Assembly (NCBI RefSeq): GCF_004000235.1
Contig: NZ_RCIO01000004.1
Coordinates: 116,555 to 180,554 of the forward strand
Direction: 5' to 3'
DNA: 64,000 nucleotides
DNA from: Mesorhizobium sp. Z1-4
Lineage (GTDB): Bacteria > Pseudomonadota > Alphaproteobacteria > Rhizobiales > Rhizobiaceae
The translations under genes and the position numbers were made by a program. The notes beneath the pieces are model-generated. The model ran no database searches. It saw nothing but the letters and a program-made list of their open reading frames with translations, and was not told the DNA's origin. Within the stretch, counting starts at the first letter, position 1, and every line of letters starts with the position of its first letter. Shown in pieces: positions 30,333 through 39,618 of this stretch.

Positions 30333-30947
30333 ATGCGCCAGAAGAGCTGGGCTTTGAAGGGCGAACTCGTACTGTCCTGCAATTGCACGGTTTTTTGCCC
30401 CTGCGTTCTGTCGCTGGGCAATCACCCGCCGACCGAGGGCTACTGCCAGACATGGGCGGGCTTCAGGATCGACAAGGGCCACTATGACGACGTCGATCTG
30501 TCGGGCATCAATCTCGGCCTGATTATGGAAATCCCCGGTTATATGAGCCGCGGCAACTGGACGGCGGGCCTGTTTCTCGACGAGCGGGCCTCGATCTACG
30601 CCGAAAAGGCGATCGGCAAGATCTTCTCCGGCAAGGCGGGCGGCACGACGGGATTGCTCGACATCCTGGTCGGCCAGTTTCTGGGCATCGAGCGCGCGCC
30701 GATCAGCTACGAGGTGAAGGACGGCACCCGTATCTTCCAGATCCCCAAGATCATCGACGGCGCGGTGACGCCTATCCCCGGCAAGGAAAACGGCGAAGAT
30801 ACGGTAATCACCAACTCGCAGTACTGGATCGCATCCGAGATCATCGTCGCCAAATCGGACAAGAGCCGCATGCGTGCCTTTGGCCGCAACTGGAACTTTG
30901 CCGGACGCTCGGCCGAAATCTGCAAGCTGGACTGGCGCGGCCCGTGA
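30333..30947 (+). CDS. DUF1326 protein with Cys-rich N-terminal motif
   Basis: A 204-residue soluble protein of the DUF1326 family. The N-terminus has LSCNCTVFCPC (Cys16, 18, 22, 24) and Cys38, a likely metal site; the rest is an alpha/beta domain without a signal peptide. DUF1326 genes are often next to DUF2182 genes, as here, suggesting one functional unit, perhaps in metal handling or redox sensing. Its stop codon overlaps the GTG start of the phosphatidylcholine synthase gene by four bases (GTGA), so translation is probably coupled. Function unknown. Confidence 0.82.
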   Translation: MRQKSWALKGELVLSCNCTVFCPCVLSLGNHPPTEGYCQTWAGFRIDKGHYDDVDLSGINLGLIMEIPGYMSRGNWTAGLFLDERASIYAEKAIGKIFSGKAGGTTGLLDILVGQFLGIERAPISYEVKDGTRIFQIPKIIDGAVTPIPGKENGEDTVITNSQYWIASEIIVAKSDKSRMRAFGRNWNFAGRSAEICKLDWRGP

Positions 30948-31720
30948 CCGGCGAAACCCGGAAGAAAAAACTCTCGGAGCGTTTCCCGCATCCCAAGAAA
31001 AAAGTCACCTGGCCGCAGGCCAGGGCTTTTTCGGTTCACCTCCTGACCGCGTCGGGCTCGTTTCTTGCGTTCCTGTCGCTCGTCGCGGCGAGCGAGCAGC
31101 GATGGACGGCAATGTTCTGGTGGCTGGGGCTGGCGCTCCTCGTCGATGGTATCGACGGTCCGATTGCGCGAAAGCTCGACGTCAAGGAAGTGCTGCCCAC
31201 CTGGTCGGGTGAAATGCTCGACAACATCATCGACTATGTAACCTACGTCCTGATACCGGCATTTGCGCTTTACCAGCGCGGTTTCATGGGCGAGGGGCTT
31301 TCGTTCGTTTCGGCGGCCATAATCGTGGTGTCGAGCGCGATCTACTATGCCGACACCGGCATGAAGACGAAGGAGAACTTCTTCCGCGGCTTCCCGGTCG
31401 TCTGGAACATGGTGGTGTTTTCGCTGTTCGTCACTCAGCCCGGCGAATATGTTTCGTTCTCGGTGGTGCTAATCGCCGCGCTCTTTACTTTTGCGCCGGT
31501 GAATTTCCTGCACCCGGTGCGTGTGGTCCGTCTGCGCATGATCAACCTGCCGATTTTCCTCGTCTGGTGCCTGTTTGGTGCGGTCGCACTGTTGCAGGGT
31601 ATGGAAACCAGCGCGCTGGTCAAAATCGTTATTGCCGTCACCAGCGTTTATCTGTTCTTCGTCGGCGTACTTATGCAGCTCTTCCCGAACCTAGGAAAAA
31701 CGCAGGATATGGCGACATGA
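30944..31720 (+). CDS. pcs: Phosphatidylcholine synthase
   Basis: A 258-residue membrane enzyme that condenses choline with CDP-diacylglycerol to make phosphatidylcholine, a pathway typical of Rhizobiales. The CDP-alcohol phosphatidyltransferase motif is complete: D68, G69, D71, G72, A75, R76, G89, D93 and D97 in LLVDGIDGPIARKLDV and SGEMLDNIIDYV. About seven further hydrophobic segments complete the fold. It starts at GTG within the stop of the DUF1326 gene and ends in an ATGA overlap with the following quinone reductase gene, so the four genes form one coupled operon. Confidence 0.93.
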   Translation: MTGETRKKKLSERFPHPKKKVTWPQARAFSVHLLTASGSFLAFLSLVAASEQRWTAMFWWLGLALLVDGIDGPIARKLDVKEVLPTWSGEMLDNIIDYVTYVLIPAFALYQRGFMGEGLSFVSAAIIVVSSAIYYADTGMKTKENFFRGFPVVWNMVVFSLFVTQPGEYVSFSVVLIAALFTFAPVNFLHPVRVVRLRMINLPIFLVWCLFGAVALLQGMETSALVKIVIAVTSVYLFFVGVLMQLFPNLGKTQDMAT

Positions 31721-32694
31721 TCAAAGCTGTGCGGGTCCACAAACACGGCGGCCCGGAAGTTCTCACTTATGAAGATGTCGAGATCGGCGCTCCGGGTGCC
31801 GACGAGGTACGTATTCGCCACACCGCGATCGGCCTCAATTTCATCGACTGTTATTTCCGCACGGGGCTCTACCCCGCGCCGAACGGGCTGCCTTTCATCC
31901 CTGGCAACGAAGCTGCAGGCGAAGTCGTCGCGCTGGGCGATGGTGTGTCCGGTCTCGCGGTTGGCGACCGTGTCGCCTATGCCGGGCCTTTGGGCGCCTA
32001 CGCCGAGGAACGCAACATCGCCGCCGACCGTATCGTGAAACTGCCCGATGCGATCGGCGACGAGAATGCGGCCGCTATGATGCTGAAGGGCATGACGGCG
32101 GAATACCTGCTCTTGCGCACCTACCCGGTGAAGGCCGGCGACACGCTCCTGTGCCACGCCGCTGCCGGCGGCGTCGGCCTGATTCTCGGACAATGGGCCA
32201 AGCATCTCGGGGCAACGATCATCGGCACCGCCGGCTCGCCTGAAAAGGTGGCGCTCGCCAAGGCGCACGGCTACGACCACGTGATCGACTATTCCAGCGA
32301 CAATTTTGTCGAGGCCGTTGCCGATCTCACCGGCGGCAAGAAATGCGATGTGGTCTACGATTCGGTCGGCAAGGATACGTTTGAAGGTTCGCTCGACTGC
32401 CTGAAGCCGCGCGGAATGTTCGTTTCCTTCGGCAATGCATCGGGCCCGGTGCCGCCATTCGCACCGACGCTGCTTTCGCAGAAGGGGTCGCTCTATGTGA
32501 CCCGGCCGACGCTCTTCACCTACATAGCAACGCGCCCCGAGCTTGAAGCCTCGGCCGGTGCGCTCTTTGACGTGGTGGCAGGTGGCATCGTGAAGATCAA
32601 CGTCAACCAGCGCTACAGGCTTCAGGATGCCGGACAGGCGCACAGCGACCTGGAAAACCGCAAGACCAGCGGGGCGACTGTTTTGCTCACATAG
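31717..32694 (+). CDS. NADPH:quinone reductase-like MDR oxidoreductase
   Basis: A 325-residue medium-chain dehydrogenase/reductase without zinc ligands, like QorA-type quinone reductases that reduce quinones with NADPH. The substrate domain holds GLNFIDCYFRTGLYP and GNEAAGEV; the Rossmann motif AAAGGVGLILGQWAKHLGA sits near residue 150. Its start overlaps the end of pcs (ATGA). A detoxification role is common for the family, and the actual substrate is unknown. Last gene of the four-gene unit. Confidence 0.88.
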   Translation: MIKAVRVHKHGGPEVLTYEDVEIGAPGADEVRIRHTAIGLNFIDCYFRTGLYPAPNGLPFIPGNEAAGEVVALGDGVSGLAVGDRVAYAGPLGAYAEERNIAADRIVKLPDAIGDENAAAMMLKGMTAEYLLLRTYPVKAGDTLLCHAAAGGVGLILGQWAKHLGATIIGTAGSPEKVALAKAHGYDHVIDYSSDNFVEAVADLTGGKKCDVVYDSVGKDTFEGSLDCLKPRGMFVSFGNASGPVPPFAPTLLSQKGSLYVTRPTLFTYIATRPELEASAGALFDVVAGGIVKINVNQRYRLQDAGQAHSDLENRKTSGATVLLT

Positions 32695-32806
32695 ATAATC
32701 GGAAGCGATTGACCCCGGATTTCTTGAAGGTCTTTCACGACGACGCCGCTTCCGGCACAGAATGCGCCGACTACCATACCGGCGGGGAACACAAAGAGGC
32801 GCAGGG

Positions 32807-34375
32807 TTGAACAACACCGGCTCCCAAACCAAAGCGGACCTGCTCGAGGTTCGCGGCCTGACGAAAATATTCGGCTCGCTCAAAGCTTGCGACGCCGTCG
32901 ATCTCGCCATTGCAAAAGGTGAGATTCATGCCCTCCTGGGCGAGAACGGCGCCGGCAAGTCGACGCTGGTGAAAATGCTGTTCGGCTCGCTTGAGCCGGC
33001 TTCCGGCGACATTCTGTGGAAAAGCTCATCCGTCCGCATATCGAACCCGGGCGAGGCCCGTACGCTCGGTATCGGGATGGTCTTCCAGCATTTCTCGCTG
33101 TTTGAAGCCCTCACAGCCGCCGAAAACATCGCCCTTTCGCTCGGCAAGGAGACGCCGATCAGCGAGATCGCGGAGAAAGCGCGTGCGCTTTCCAAGGCCT
33201 ACGGACTGCCGCTCGACCCTTTTGCTCTGGTCGGCGATTTGTCAGTCGGCGAGCGGCAGCGCATCGAGATCGTGCGCTGCCTTCTGCAAGAGCCCGAACT
33301 CATCATTCTCGACGAACCGACCTCGGTACTGACGCCTCAGGAAGCCGACAAGCTGTTTGAGACGCTTGAGCGCCTGCGCTCCGAAGGCAAGTCGATCCTC
33401 TATATTTCCCATCGGCTGGAGGAAGTGAAACGCCTGTGCGACCGCGCGACGGTGCTGCGTCACGGCAAGGTGGTTGCGCATTGCGACCCGCGCAATGAAA
33501 GCCCGGCTTCTCTGGCCCGCATGATGGTGGGCGACGAGGTGGTAGGGGCGGAACGTCCGCCGCGCGAAGCTGGCGAACAGGAAGAGATGCTCGGTATTTG
33601 CGGCTTGAGCCGAAAGCCGGCAGGTCCGTTCTCGGTGCAGCTTCACGACATCTGGCTGACCGTGAAAAGCGGCGAGGTGATCGGTATTGCCGGCGTCGCG
33701 GGCAACGGTCAGGGCGAATTCTTCGAAGCCGTTTCAGGTGAGGTACTTCAGGAAGCCCCCAATGTCCTGCGTATCCGCGGCAAGGCAGCAGGCAAACTCG
33801 ACATCAACGACCGGCGCATGCTGGGAGCGGCTTTTGTGCCGGAAGAGCGGCTGGGCCACGGCGCGGCGCCAACATTGCGGCTCTCCGAAAACCTGCTTCT
33901 GTCCCGCTTCCGCACGGATGCAAGCGCGTTCATCTCGAATGTCGGGCTGGTGGTTTCCGGCGCGCTTTCCAAAGCGTCAAAGCGCATCGTCGCCGATATG
34001 GATGTCCGCAAAAGCGCTGAAGACCCTGAAGCATCGGCACTCTCGGGCGGCAATCTGCAAAAATTCATCATCGGCCGCGAGCTCGACCGCCAGCCATCGG
34101 TGATGGTGGTGAACCAGCCGACATGGGGTGTCGATGCTGGTGCGGCCGCCCGCATCCGCCAGGCGCTGATCGACCTCGCACGCGCCGGCTCCGCGGTGCT
34201 GGTGATCAGCCAGGATCTCGACGAGCTTTTCGAGATTTCGGATTCGATCGCGGTCATGCACAATGGCCGCCTGTCTGAACCGCTCCCCATCGGAGACGCA
34301 ACTTACGAAAAGATCGGACTGCTGATGGGCGGCGCGGATGCCGCGGCTTCCCCGGCAGTGAAGGAAGCGGTGTGA
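32807..34375 (+). CDS. ABC transporter ATP-binding protein, BMP/nucleoside-type
   Basis: A 522-residue double ATPase driving a simple-sugar or nucleoside-type importer. The first domain has Walker A LLGENGAGKSTLVKML, signature LSVGERQRIEIVR and Walker B LIILDEPTSVLTP. The second is degenerate at Walker A (IAGVAGNGQGEFFEAV) but keeps SGGNLQKFIIGREL, as usual for this family. The best start is a TTG at 32807, directly behind AAAGAGGCGCAGGG; the alternative ATG at 32762 has no ribosome site. It starts an operon with two permeases and a BMP-family binding protein. Confidence 0.9.
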   Translation: MNNTGSQTKADLLEVRGLTKIFGSLKACDAVDLAIAKGEIHALLGENGAGKSTLVKMLFGSLEPASGDILWKSSSVRISNPGEARTLGIGMVFQHFSLFEALTAAENIALSLGKETPISEIAEKARALSKAYGLPLDPFALVGDLSVGERQRIEIVRCLLQEPELIILDEPTSVLTPQEADKLFETLERLRSEGKSILYISHRLEEVKRLCDRATVLRHGKVVAHCDPRNESPASLARMMVGDEVVGAERPPREAGEQEEMLGICGLSRKPAGPFSVQLHDIWLTVKSGEVIGIAGVAGNGQGEFFEAVSGEVLQEAPNVLRIRGKAAGKLDINDRRMLGAAFVPEERLGHGAAPTLRLSENLLLSRFRTDASAFISNVGLVVSGALSKASKRIVADMDVRKSAEDPEASALSGGNLQKFIIGRELDRQPSVMVVNQPTWGVDAGAAARIRQALIDLARAGSAVLVISQDLDELFEISDSIAVMHNGRLSEPLPIGDATYEKIGLLMGGADAAASPAVKEAV

Positions 34376-35508
34376 TGCGGGTCGAACTGATCAAGCGGCC
34401 GCAGCAATCGGCACTGTTTTCCGCGATCTCGCCTTTCATCGCGCTCGGCATGACCTTGATAGCCGGCTCGATCATGTTTTCGCTGCTCGGCAAGAACCCG
34501 CTCGATGCGCTGTATTATTATTTCATCGATCCGCTGACCGGCATCTGGGATCCCTTCAATCGCTGGCAGCTCCATGAACTGGCGATCAAGGCGGCCCCCC
34601 TGATCCTGATCGCGGTCGGCCTGTCGGTCTGTTTCCTTTCCAACAACTGGAACATCGGCGCGGAGGGCCAGTTCGTCGCCGGCGCGATGGCCGGATCGGC
34701 GATCCCGGTGCTGTTCCCCGAATTTCACTCGTGGACCGTGCTGCCGCTGATGCTCATCATGGGCATGGCGGGCGGGGCGGCCTATGCGAGCATACCGGCC
34801 TTTCTGAAGGTGCGGTTCAACACAAACGAGATCCTCACCAGCCTGATGCTGGTCTATGTCGCGCAGCTCTTCAACGACTGGCTGGTGCGCGGTCCGTGGC
34901 GCAACCCGGAGGGATTCAGCTTCCCCGGCACGGTGCGGTTCCACGAATACGCCATCCTGCCGCAGATCTGGCCCGACGCCGGCCGCGCTCACTGGGGTTT
35001 CATCTTCGCGCTGATCGCCGCGGTTGCGGTCTGGTTCATGCTCTCCAAGACCGTCAAAGGTTTCGAGGTGAAGGTACTGGGCCAGAGCCCGCGGGCAGGG
35101 CGCTTCGCAGGATTTTCGGCCTCGCGCATGGTGTTTTTCGCCTTCCTGATCTCGGGGGCGCTGGCCGGCCTTGCCGGCATCAGCGAAGTCGCCGGCCCGG
35201 TGGAGCATCTCAACGAGAAGATCTCGATCGGCTACGGCTTCACCGCCATTATCGTTGCCTTTCTCGGCCGGCTGAACCCGCTCGGCATCGTCGCAGCCGG
35301 CCTGATCCTGGCGCTGACATATCTCGGCGGCGAAGCGGCGCAGATATCGCTGCAGGTCTCCGACAAGACCGTTCGCGCATTCCAGGGCATGTTGCTCTTT
35401 TTTGTGCTCGCCAGCGACACGCTGATCCACTACCGCGTCCGCCTTGTCGCATCGCCGGCGGCCAAACCGGCCAAGCCGGCCGCCACGGAGGCCGCAGGCA
35501 ATGTTTGA
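34375..35508 (+). CDS. ABC transporter permease, BMP/nucleoside-type (first)
   Basis: A 377-residue permease of the branched-chain amino acid/simple sugar type, with nine or more transmembrane helices. The family region is NNWNIGAEGQFVAGAMAGSA, followed by FNTNEILTSLMLVYVAQL and GFSASRMVFFAFLISGALAG. The ATG overlaps the stop of the ATPase gene (TGATG). A GTG one codon earlier is also possible. It partners the next permease, which overlaps it by 8 bases. Substrates of this transporter class include purine nucleosides and related compounds. Confidence 0.88.
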   Translation: MRVELIKRPQQSALFSAISPFIALGMTLIAGSIMFSLLGKNPLDALYYYFIDPLTGIWDPFNRWQLHELAIKAAPLILIAVGLSVCFLSNNWNIGAEGQFVAGAMAGSAIPVLFPEFHSWTVLPLMLIMGMAGGAAYASIPAFLKVRFNTNEILTSLMLVYVAQLFNDWLVRGPWRNPEGFSFPGTVRFHEYAILPQIWPDAGRAHWGFIFALIAAVAVWFMLSKTVKGFEVKVLGQSPRAGRFAGFSASRMVFFAFLISGALAGLAGISEVAGPVEHLNEKISIGYGFTAIIVAFLGRLNPLGIVAAGLILALTYLGGEAAQISLQVSDKTVRAFQGMLLFFVLASDTLIHYRVRLVASPAAKPAKPAATEAAGNV

Positions 35509-36415
35509 GCAGATCATCATCACCATTGCGACCGCGGCCACCCCGCTGCTGATCGCGGCCATCGGCGAACTGGTGGTCGAGCGCTCGGGCGTACTCAATC
35601 TCGGCGTTGAAGGCATGATGATCATGGGTGCGGTGGCCGGCTTCGCCGCCGCATTTACGACGGGTTCGCCATGGCTGGGCCTGGCGGCGGCGATATGTGC
35701 CGGAGCGCTTTTTTCGCTGCTGTTCGCATTCCTGACGCTGACACTGGTCACCAACCAGGTGGCGACCGGACTGGCGCTGACGCTGCTGGGGCTCGGCCTG
35801 TCGGGCATGCTCGGCGAGGCCTTTACGGGGCAGCCGGGCGTAAAGCTGCCGCTGATCTACATACCGGTCCTTACCGAGCTGCCGCTGATCGGCAAACTGC
35901 TGTTCGGGCAGGACCCGGTGTTTTACCTGTCGCTGCTGCTGACCGGTGCTGTGGCCTGGTTCCTGTTCAGAACCCGCGCGGGGCTGACGCTTCGCTCGGT
36001 CGGCGACAATCACGGCTCCGCCCACGCGCTCGGCATCAACGTCATCCGCATCCGCTATCTCGCCGTCATGTTCGGCGGCGCCTGCGCCGGTGCAGCCGGC
36101 GGCTACCTGTCGCTGCTTTACACCACGCAGTGGATCGAGAGCATGACGGCCGGCCGCGGCTGGATCGCGCTGGCGCTCGTGGTGTTCGCCTCCTGGCGGC
36201 CCTGGCGTGTGCTGGCGGGAGCCTATCTGTTCGGCGCCGTCTCGATCGGCCAGTTGCATGCACAGGCCCTGGGCATCAAAATTCCCTCCCAGTTTCTGTC
36301 GGCGCTGCCCTATCTGGCAACGATCGTCGTGCTGGTTCTAATTTCGAGAAACCGGCGCCTGACCATGATAAACACGCCAGCATCTTTGGGACGGCCGTTT
36401 GTGCCCGACCGATAG
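35501..36415 (+). CDS. ABC transporter permease, BMP/nucleoside-type (second)
   Basis: A 304-residue permease, smaller partner of the preceding one. It begins MFEQIIITIATAATPLLIA and carries the characteristic ERSGVLNLGVEGMMIMGAV block. It starts within the last codons of the upstream permease gene and is followed after 44 bases by the binding-protein gene. Together the three membrane-associated genes and the binding protein make a complete importer. Confidence 0.9.
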   Translation: MFEQIIITIATAATPLLIAAIGELVVERSGVLNLGVEGMMIMGAVAGFAAAFTTGSPWLGLAAAICAGALFSLLFAFLTLTLVTNQVATGLALTLLGLGLSGMLGEAFTGQPGVKLPLIYIPVLTELPLIGKLLFGQDPVFYLSLLLTGAVAWFLFRTRAGLTLRSVGDNHGSAHALGINVIRIRYLAVMFGGACAGAAGGYLSLLYTTQWIESMTAGRGWIALALVVFASWRPWRVLAGAYLFGAVSIGQLHAQALGIKIPSQFLSALPYLATIVVLVLISRNRRLTMINTPASLGRPFVPDR

Positions 36416-36459
36416 AACGAGAGGGGAAGTCCCCCGTAACCCCGCAAGAGGAGAACCTC

Positions 36460-37536
36460 ATGAAGAAATCCCTGTTAACAATCGCCGCAGCAGCGACCGC
36501 GCTTTCGCTCGGTACGTTTGCGGCAGAAGCGAAGGTGAAAGCCTGCTTCATTTATGTCGGCCCGATCGGCGATTTCGGCTGGTCCTATCAGCACCATCAG
36601 GGTGCGCTCGAAATGCAGGAAGCGCTCGGCGGCGAATCCGAGGTCGAACTCGCTTATCTGGAAAGCGTGCCGGAAGGCGCTGACGCTGAACGCGCGATCG
36701 AGCGCTTCGCACGCTCAGGCTGCAACATCATCTTCACCACTTCCTTCGGCTACATGGACGCCACCAACGCGGTGGCCGGCAAGTTCCCGGACGTCAAGTT
36801 CGAGCATGCGACCGGCTACAAGCGCGAACATCCGAATGTTTCGACCTATAATTCGCGCTTCCATGAAGGCCGCTATGTTCAGGGTGTGATTGCGGCCAGC
36901 ATCTCGGAAGTCGGCGTGGCAGGCTACATCGCCTCCTTCCCGATTCCCGAAGTCGTGATGGGCATCAACGCATTCCTTCTGGGCGCTCAGTCGGTCAATC
37001 CCGACTTCAAGGTCAAGGTGGTGTGGGCCAACACCTGGTTCGACCCGGGCAAGGAAGCCGATGCCGCCAAGGCGCTGATCGACCAGGGCGTCGACGTGAT
37101 CACGCAGCACACCGATTCCACCGCGCCGATGCAGGTTGCCGCAGAACGCGGCATCAAGGCCTTCGGTCAGGCATCCGACATGATCAAGTTCGGACCCGAG
37201 ACGCAGCTGACCTCCATCATCGACGACTGGGGTCACTACTACACCGAACGCGTCAAGGCTGTGATCGACGGCACCTGGGAGCAGATCGATGTATGGGAAG
37301 GCATGGCCGAAGAGCATGTCGTCATGGCTGAATACGCCAATATGCCCGACGACGTGAAAGCCAAGGCAGCTGAAATCGAGGCAAAGATCAAGTCGGGTGA
37401 ATTCGATCCCTTCACCGGCCCCGTCAACAAGCAGGACGGTTCGGCCTGGCTTGCCGACGGCGAAGTCGCGGAAGCCGGCGTGCTGCTCGGCATGAACTTC
37501 TACGTCGAGGGCGTGGACGACCAGCTGCCGCAATAA
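36460..37536 (+). CDS. BMP family ABC transporter substrate-binding protein
   Basis: A 358-residue exported protein with a signal peptide (MKKSLLTIAAAATALSLGTF, cleaved near AEA) and the PnrA/BMP fold: VGPIGDFGWSYQHHQGALEM, then FTTSFGYMDATNAVAGKFPD and QHTDSTAPMQVAAERGI. No lipobox cysteine is seen at the cleavage site, so it is probably periplasmic. BMP proteins bind purine nucleosides and relatives, but the ligand is not fixed by sequence. A strong AAGAGGAG precedes the ATG and a terminator follows, so it ends the operon. Confidence 0.92.
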   Translation: MKKSLLTIAAAATALSLGTFAAEAKVKACFIYVGPIGDFGWSYQHHQGALEMQEALGGESEVELAYLESVPEGADAERAIERFARSGCNIIFTTSFGYMDATNAVAGKFPDVKFEHATGYKREHPNVSTYNSRFHEGRYVQGVIAASISEVGVAGYIASFPIPEVVMGINAFLLGAQSVNPDFKVKVVWANTWFDPGKEADAAKALIDQGVDVITQHTDSTAPMQVAAERGIKAFGQASDMIKFGPETQLTSIIDDWGHYYTERVKAVIDGTWEQIDVWEGMAEEHVVMAEYANMPDDVKAKAAEIEAKIKSGEFDPFTGPVNKQDGSAWLADGEVAEAGVLLGMNFYVEGVDDQLPQ

Positions 37537-37562
37537 GCAGCGCGGGTTGCAGAGTATCGGGG

Positions 37563-37586
37563 AGGGCGCCTACGGGCGCCCTTTTT
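37563..37586 (+). terminator. Rho-independent terminator of the BMP importer operon
   Basis: GGGCGCC (37564-37570) and GGCGCCC (37575-37581) form a stem with a TACG loop, followed by a T-run. It lies 27 bases after the binding-protein stop codon. Confidence 0.88.
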
Positions 37587-37680
37587 CGTTTTTTGTCAGC
37601 AGGCATTCCTGACAGAAAGTTGTCAGGAGCGGGTTGTTAGGAGGGCACGAAATCGAACCAACCAAACCGGAGACCGAACC

Positions 37681-38304
37681 ATGCTCAAATTCTACCACGC
37701 ACCATTCACGCGGGCGCTCGGCGTATTCTGGCTGCTGGAGGAGCTCGGCGTCGATTACCAGCGCGTCGCGATCGACATTCGCGGCGGCGGTGCGCCTGAA
37801 GACTACCGCGAGGTTCAGCCGAACAAGAAGGTGCCCGCCATCGAGCACGACGGCACGGTGATAACCGAAAGAGCCGCGATCACGCTCTACCTCGCTGAAA
37901 TATTCACCGATGCCGGACTGGCTCCCGCGGTCGGCGACCCGGCGCGGGCGGCCTATCTCACATGGACAGTCTACAACGATGCCGTGTTCGACCCCGTACT
38001 TTGCGCCAGGGCGCACGGGCTGGACTATGTCAGTAACGACTATCCGTTCGGCCTGTATGAAGACATGTTCGCCAATCTCGAACGTCATCTCAGCGTCAAT
38101 GATTTCGCCGCCGGCGACCGCTTTACCGCAGCCGACACGCAGCTTGGCACATCGATCATGGTCACGATGGACACGATGAAAATCCTGCCGGAACGGCCCG
38201 CCTTCAAAGCCTATGTGGAACGCCTGCGGCAAAGGCCGGCTTATCAGCGCGTCTCGAAGCTCGACTACGAACTGGCAATGGCGCTGCCTTCGCTGGAGAC
38301 TTAG
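37681..38304 (+). CDS. Glutathione S-transferase family protein
   Basis: A 207-residue protein with an N-terminal thioredoxin-like GST domain (MLKFYHAPFTRALGVFWLLE, then the glutathione-site NKKVPAIEHDGTVITERAAI) and a C-terminal helical domain (ADTQLGTSIMVTMDTM). It conjugates or transfers glutathione in detoxification, with the substrate unknown. GGAG lies 8 bases before the ATG. It stands alone between the importer terminator and a VOC gene. Confidence 0.88.
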   Translation: MLKFYHAPFTRALGVFWLLEELGVDYQRVAIDIRGGGAPEDYREVQPNKKVPAIEHDGTVITERAAITLYLAEIFTDAGLAPAVGDPARAAYLTWTVYNDAVFDPVLCARAHGLDYVSNDYPFGLYEDMFANLERHLSVNDFAAGDRFTAADTQLGTSIMVTMDTMKILPERPAFKAYVERLRQRPAYQRVSKLDYELAMALPSLET

Positions 38305-38394
38305 GCGGCAAACAGGTGAAAGGCCGGGAGCCGCCGCCATTGGCAGGCTCCCACCGCCTGTGCCAACATCCATCTGCTAGGCCGGGAGGATTTC

Positions 38395-38838
38395 ATGGCG
38401 GCATTGGGTTTGACGGGGATCGGCCATGTCGCCCTGAAGGTAGCGGACATCACCCGTTCGCTGGCCTTTTATCGCGACAGGCTGGGTTTCGAAGAGATGA
38501 TGCATCTCGATCACGAAGACGGTTCGTTGTGGCTCGTTTATCTGCGCATCACAGACACGCAGTTCCTGGAGCTGTTTCCGGGCGGCGAGGACGCCGCCGC
38601 TCCCGGCCCCGATCGCACAGCAGTCAACCATTTCTGTCTCGAAACCGACGATATCGAAGCAACGGCCAACGCCTTGCGCGCGGCGGGAATTCCCCTCACG
38701 GTGGAACCCAAGATGGGGCTGGATGGAAACATGCAATGCTGGATCGCCGACCCCGACGGGAATCGCATCGAGTTCATGCAGATGGGGCAGCAGAGCATGC
38801 AGGCAGCAGCGATTACGCGATTGAACGCCCGGGCATGA
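38395..38838 (+). CDS. VOC family (glyoxalase/bleomycin-resistance) protein
   Basis: A 147-residue protein with two beta-alpha-beta-beta-beta modules. Likely metal ligands are His11 in GIGHVALKVADI, the second-module His in VNHFCLETDDI and the Glu in DPDGNRIEFMQMG. It could be lactoylglutathione lyase-like or a dioxygenase-like member; sequence alone does not decide. GGGAGG lies just upstream of the ATG. No operon partner is certain. Confidence 0.85.
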   Translation: MAALGLTGIGHVALKVADITRSLAFYRDRLGFEEMMHLDHEDGSLWLVYLRITDTQFLELFPGGEDAAAPGPDRTAVNHFCLETDDIEATANALRAAGIPLTVEPKMGLDGNMQCWIADPDGNRIEFMQMGQQSMQAAAITRLNARA

Positions 38839-38904
38839 CCGGGTGACATAGCCAGCTCCTGCCGGTAAACGCTTGCGGGGCACCACGTGACACATGGAAA
38901 CCGG

Positions 38905-39591
38905 ATGACCTCGAAGACAATCATCGCACCGTCGGTACTATCGGCAGATTTTTCGCGGCTGGGCGAAGAGGTGGACACCGTACTGCGCGCCGGCGCGGAC
39001 TGGATCCATCTCGACGTGATGGACGGGCATTTCGTGCCCAACATCACCTTCGGCGCCCCGGTGATCAAGGCGATCCGCGGCCGTACCGACGCGGTATTCG
39101 ACTGTCATCTGATGATTGCGCCGGCAGATTCCTATCTCGCCGCATTCGCGGATGCCGGAGCCGATATCATTACCGTGCACGCCGAGGCCGGGCCGCATCT
39201 CGACCGTTCTCTGCAGGCAATCCGCGATCTTGGCAAAAAGGCCGGCGTGTCGCTCAACCCGTCGACACCGGAAAGCGTGATCGAATATGTGCTCGACCGG
39301 CTGGATCTGATCCTGCTGATGTCGGTCAATCCGGGGTTCGGCGGCCAGAAATTCATCCCCTCGGTGGTGGAAAAAACGCGACGCGTGAAAGCAATGATCG
39401 GCGCCCGTCCCATAGATATCGAGATCGATGGCGGCATTACGCCGGAGACCGCGCCAATGGTGGCTGCCGCGGGAGCCACCGTGCTGGTTGCAGGTTCCGC
39501 TGTTTTCAAGGGTGGCAGCGAAACGAGCTACCGCGCCAATATCAGCGCAATACGCGAGGCGGCGGACAACGCAGTCGCCAAAGCCGCCTGA
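38905..39591 (+). CDS. rpe: Ribulose-phosphate 3-epimerase
   Basis: A 228-residue TIM-barrel enzyme interconverting ribulose-5-phosphate and xylulose-5-phosphate in the pentose phosphate pathway. Motifs: [32 protein letters not shown] with metal and catalytic residues, [24 protein letters not shown] and [10 protein letters not shown]. The ATG at 38905 was preferred to a GTG six codons upstream because it matches the family N-terminus. It is followed after 27 bases by a thioredoxin-like gene. Confidence 0.95.
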   Translation: MTSKTIIAPSVLSADFSRLGEEVDTVLRAGADWIHLDVMDGHFVPNITFGAPVIKAIRGRTDAVFDCHLMIAPADSYLAAFADAGADIITVHAEAGPHLDRSLQAIRDLGKKAGVSLNPSTPESVIEYVLDRLDLILLMSVNPGFGGQKFIPSVVEKTRRVKAMIGARPIDIEIDGGITPETAPMVAAAGATVLVAGSAVFKGGSETSYRANISAIREAADNAVAKAA

Positions 39592-39618
39592 ACGATACAG
39601 GGGCAGGGAGAGAGCATC

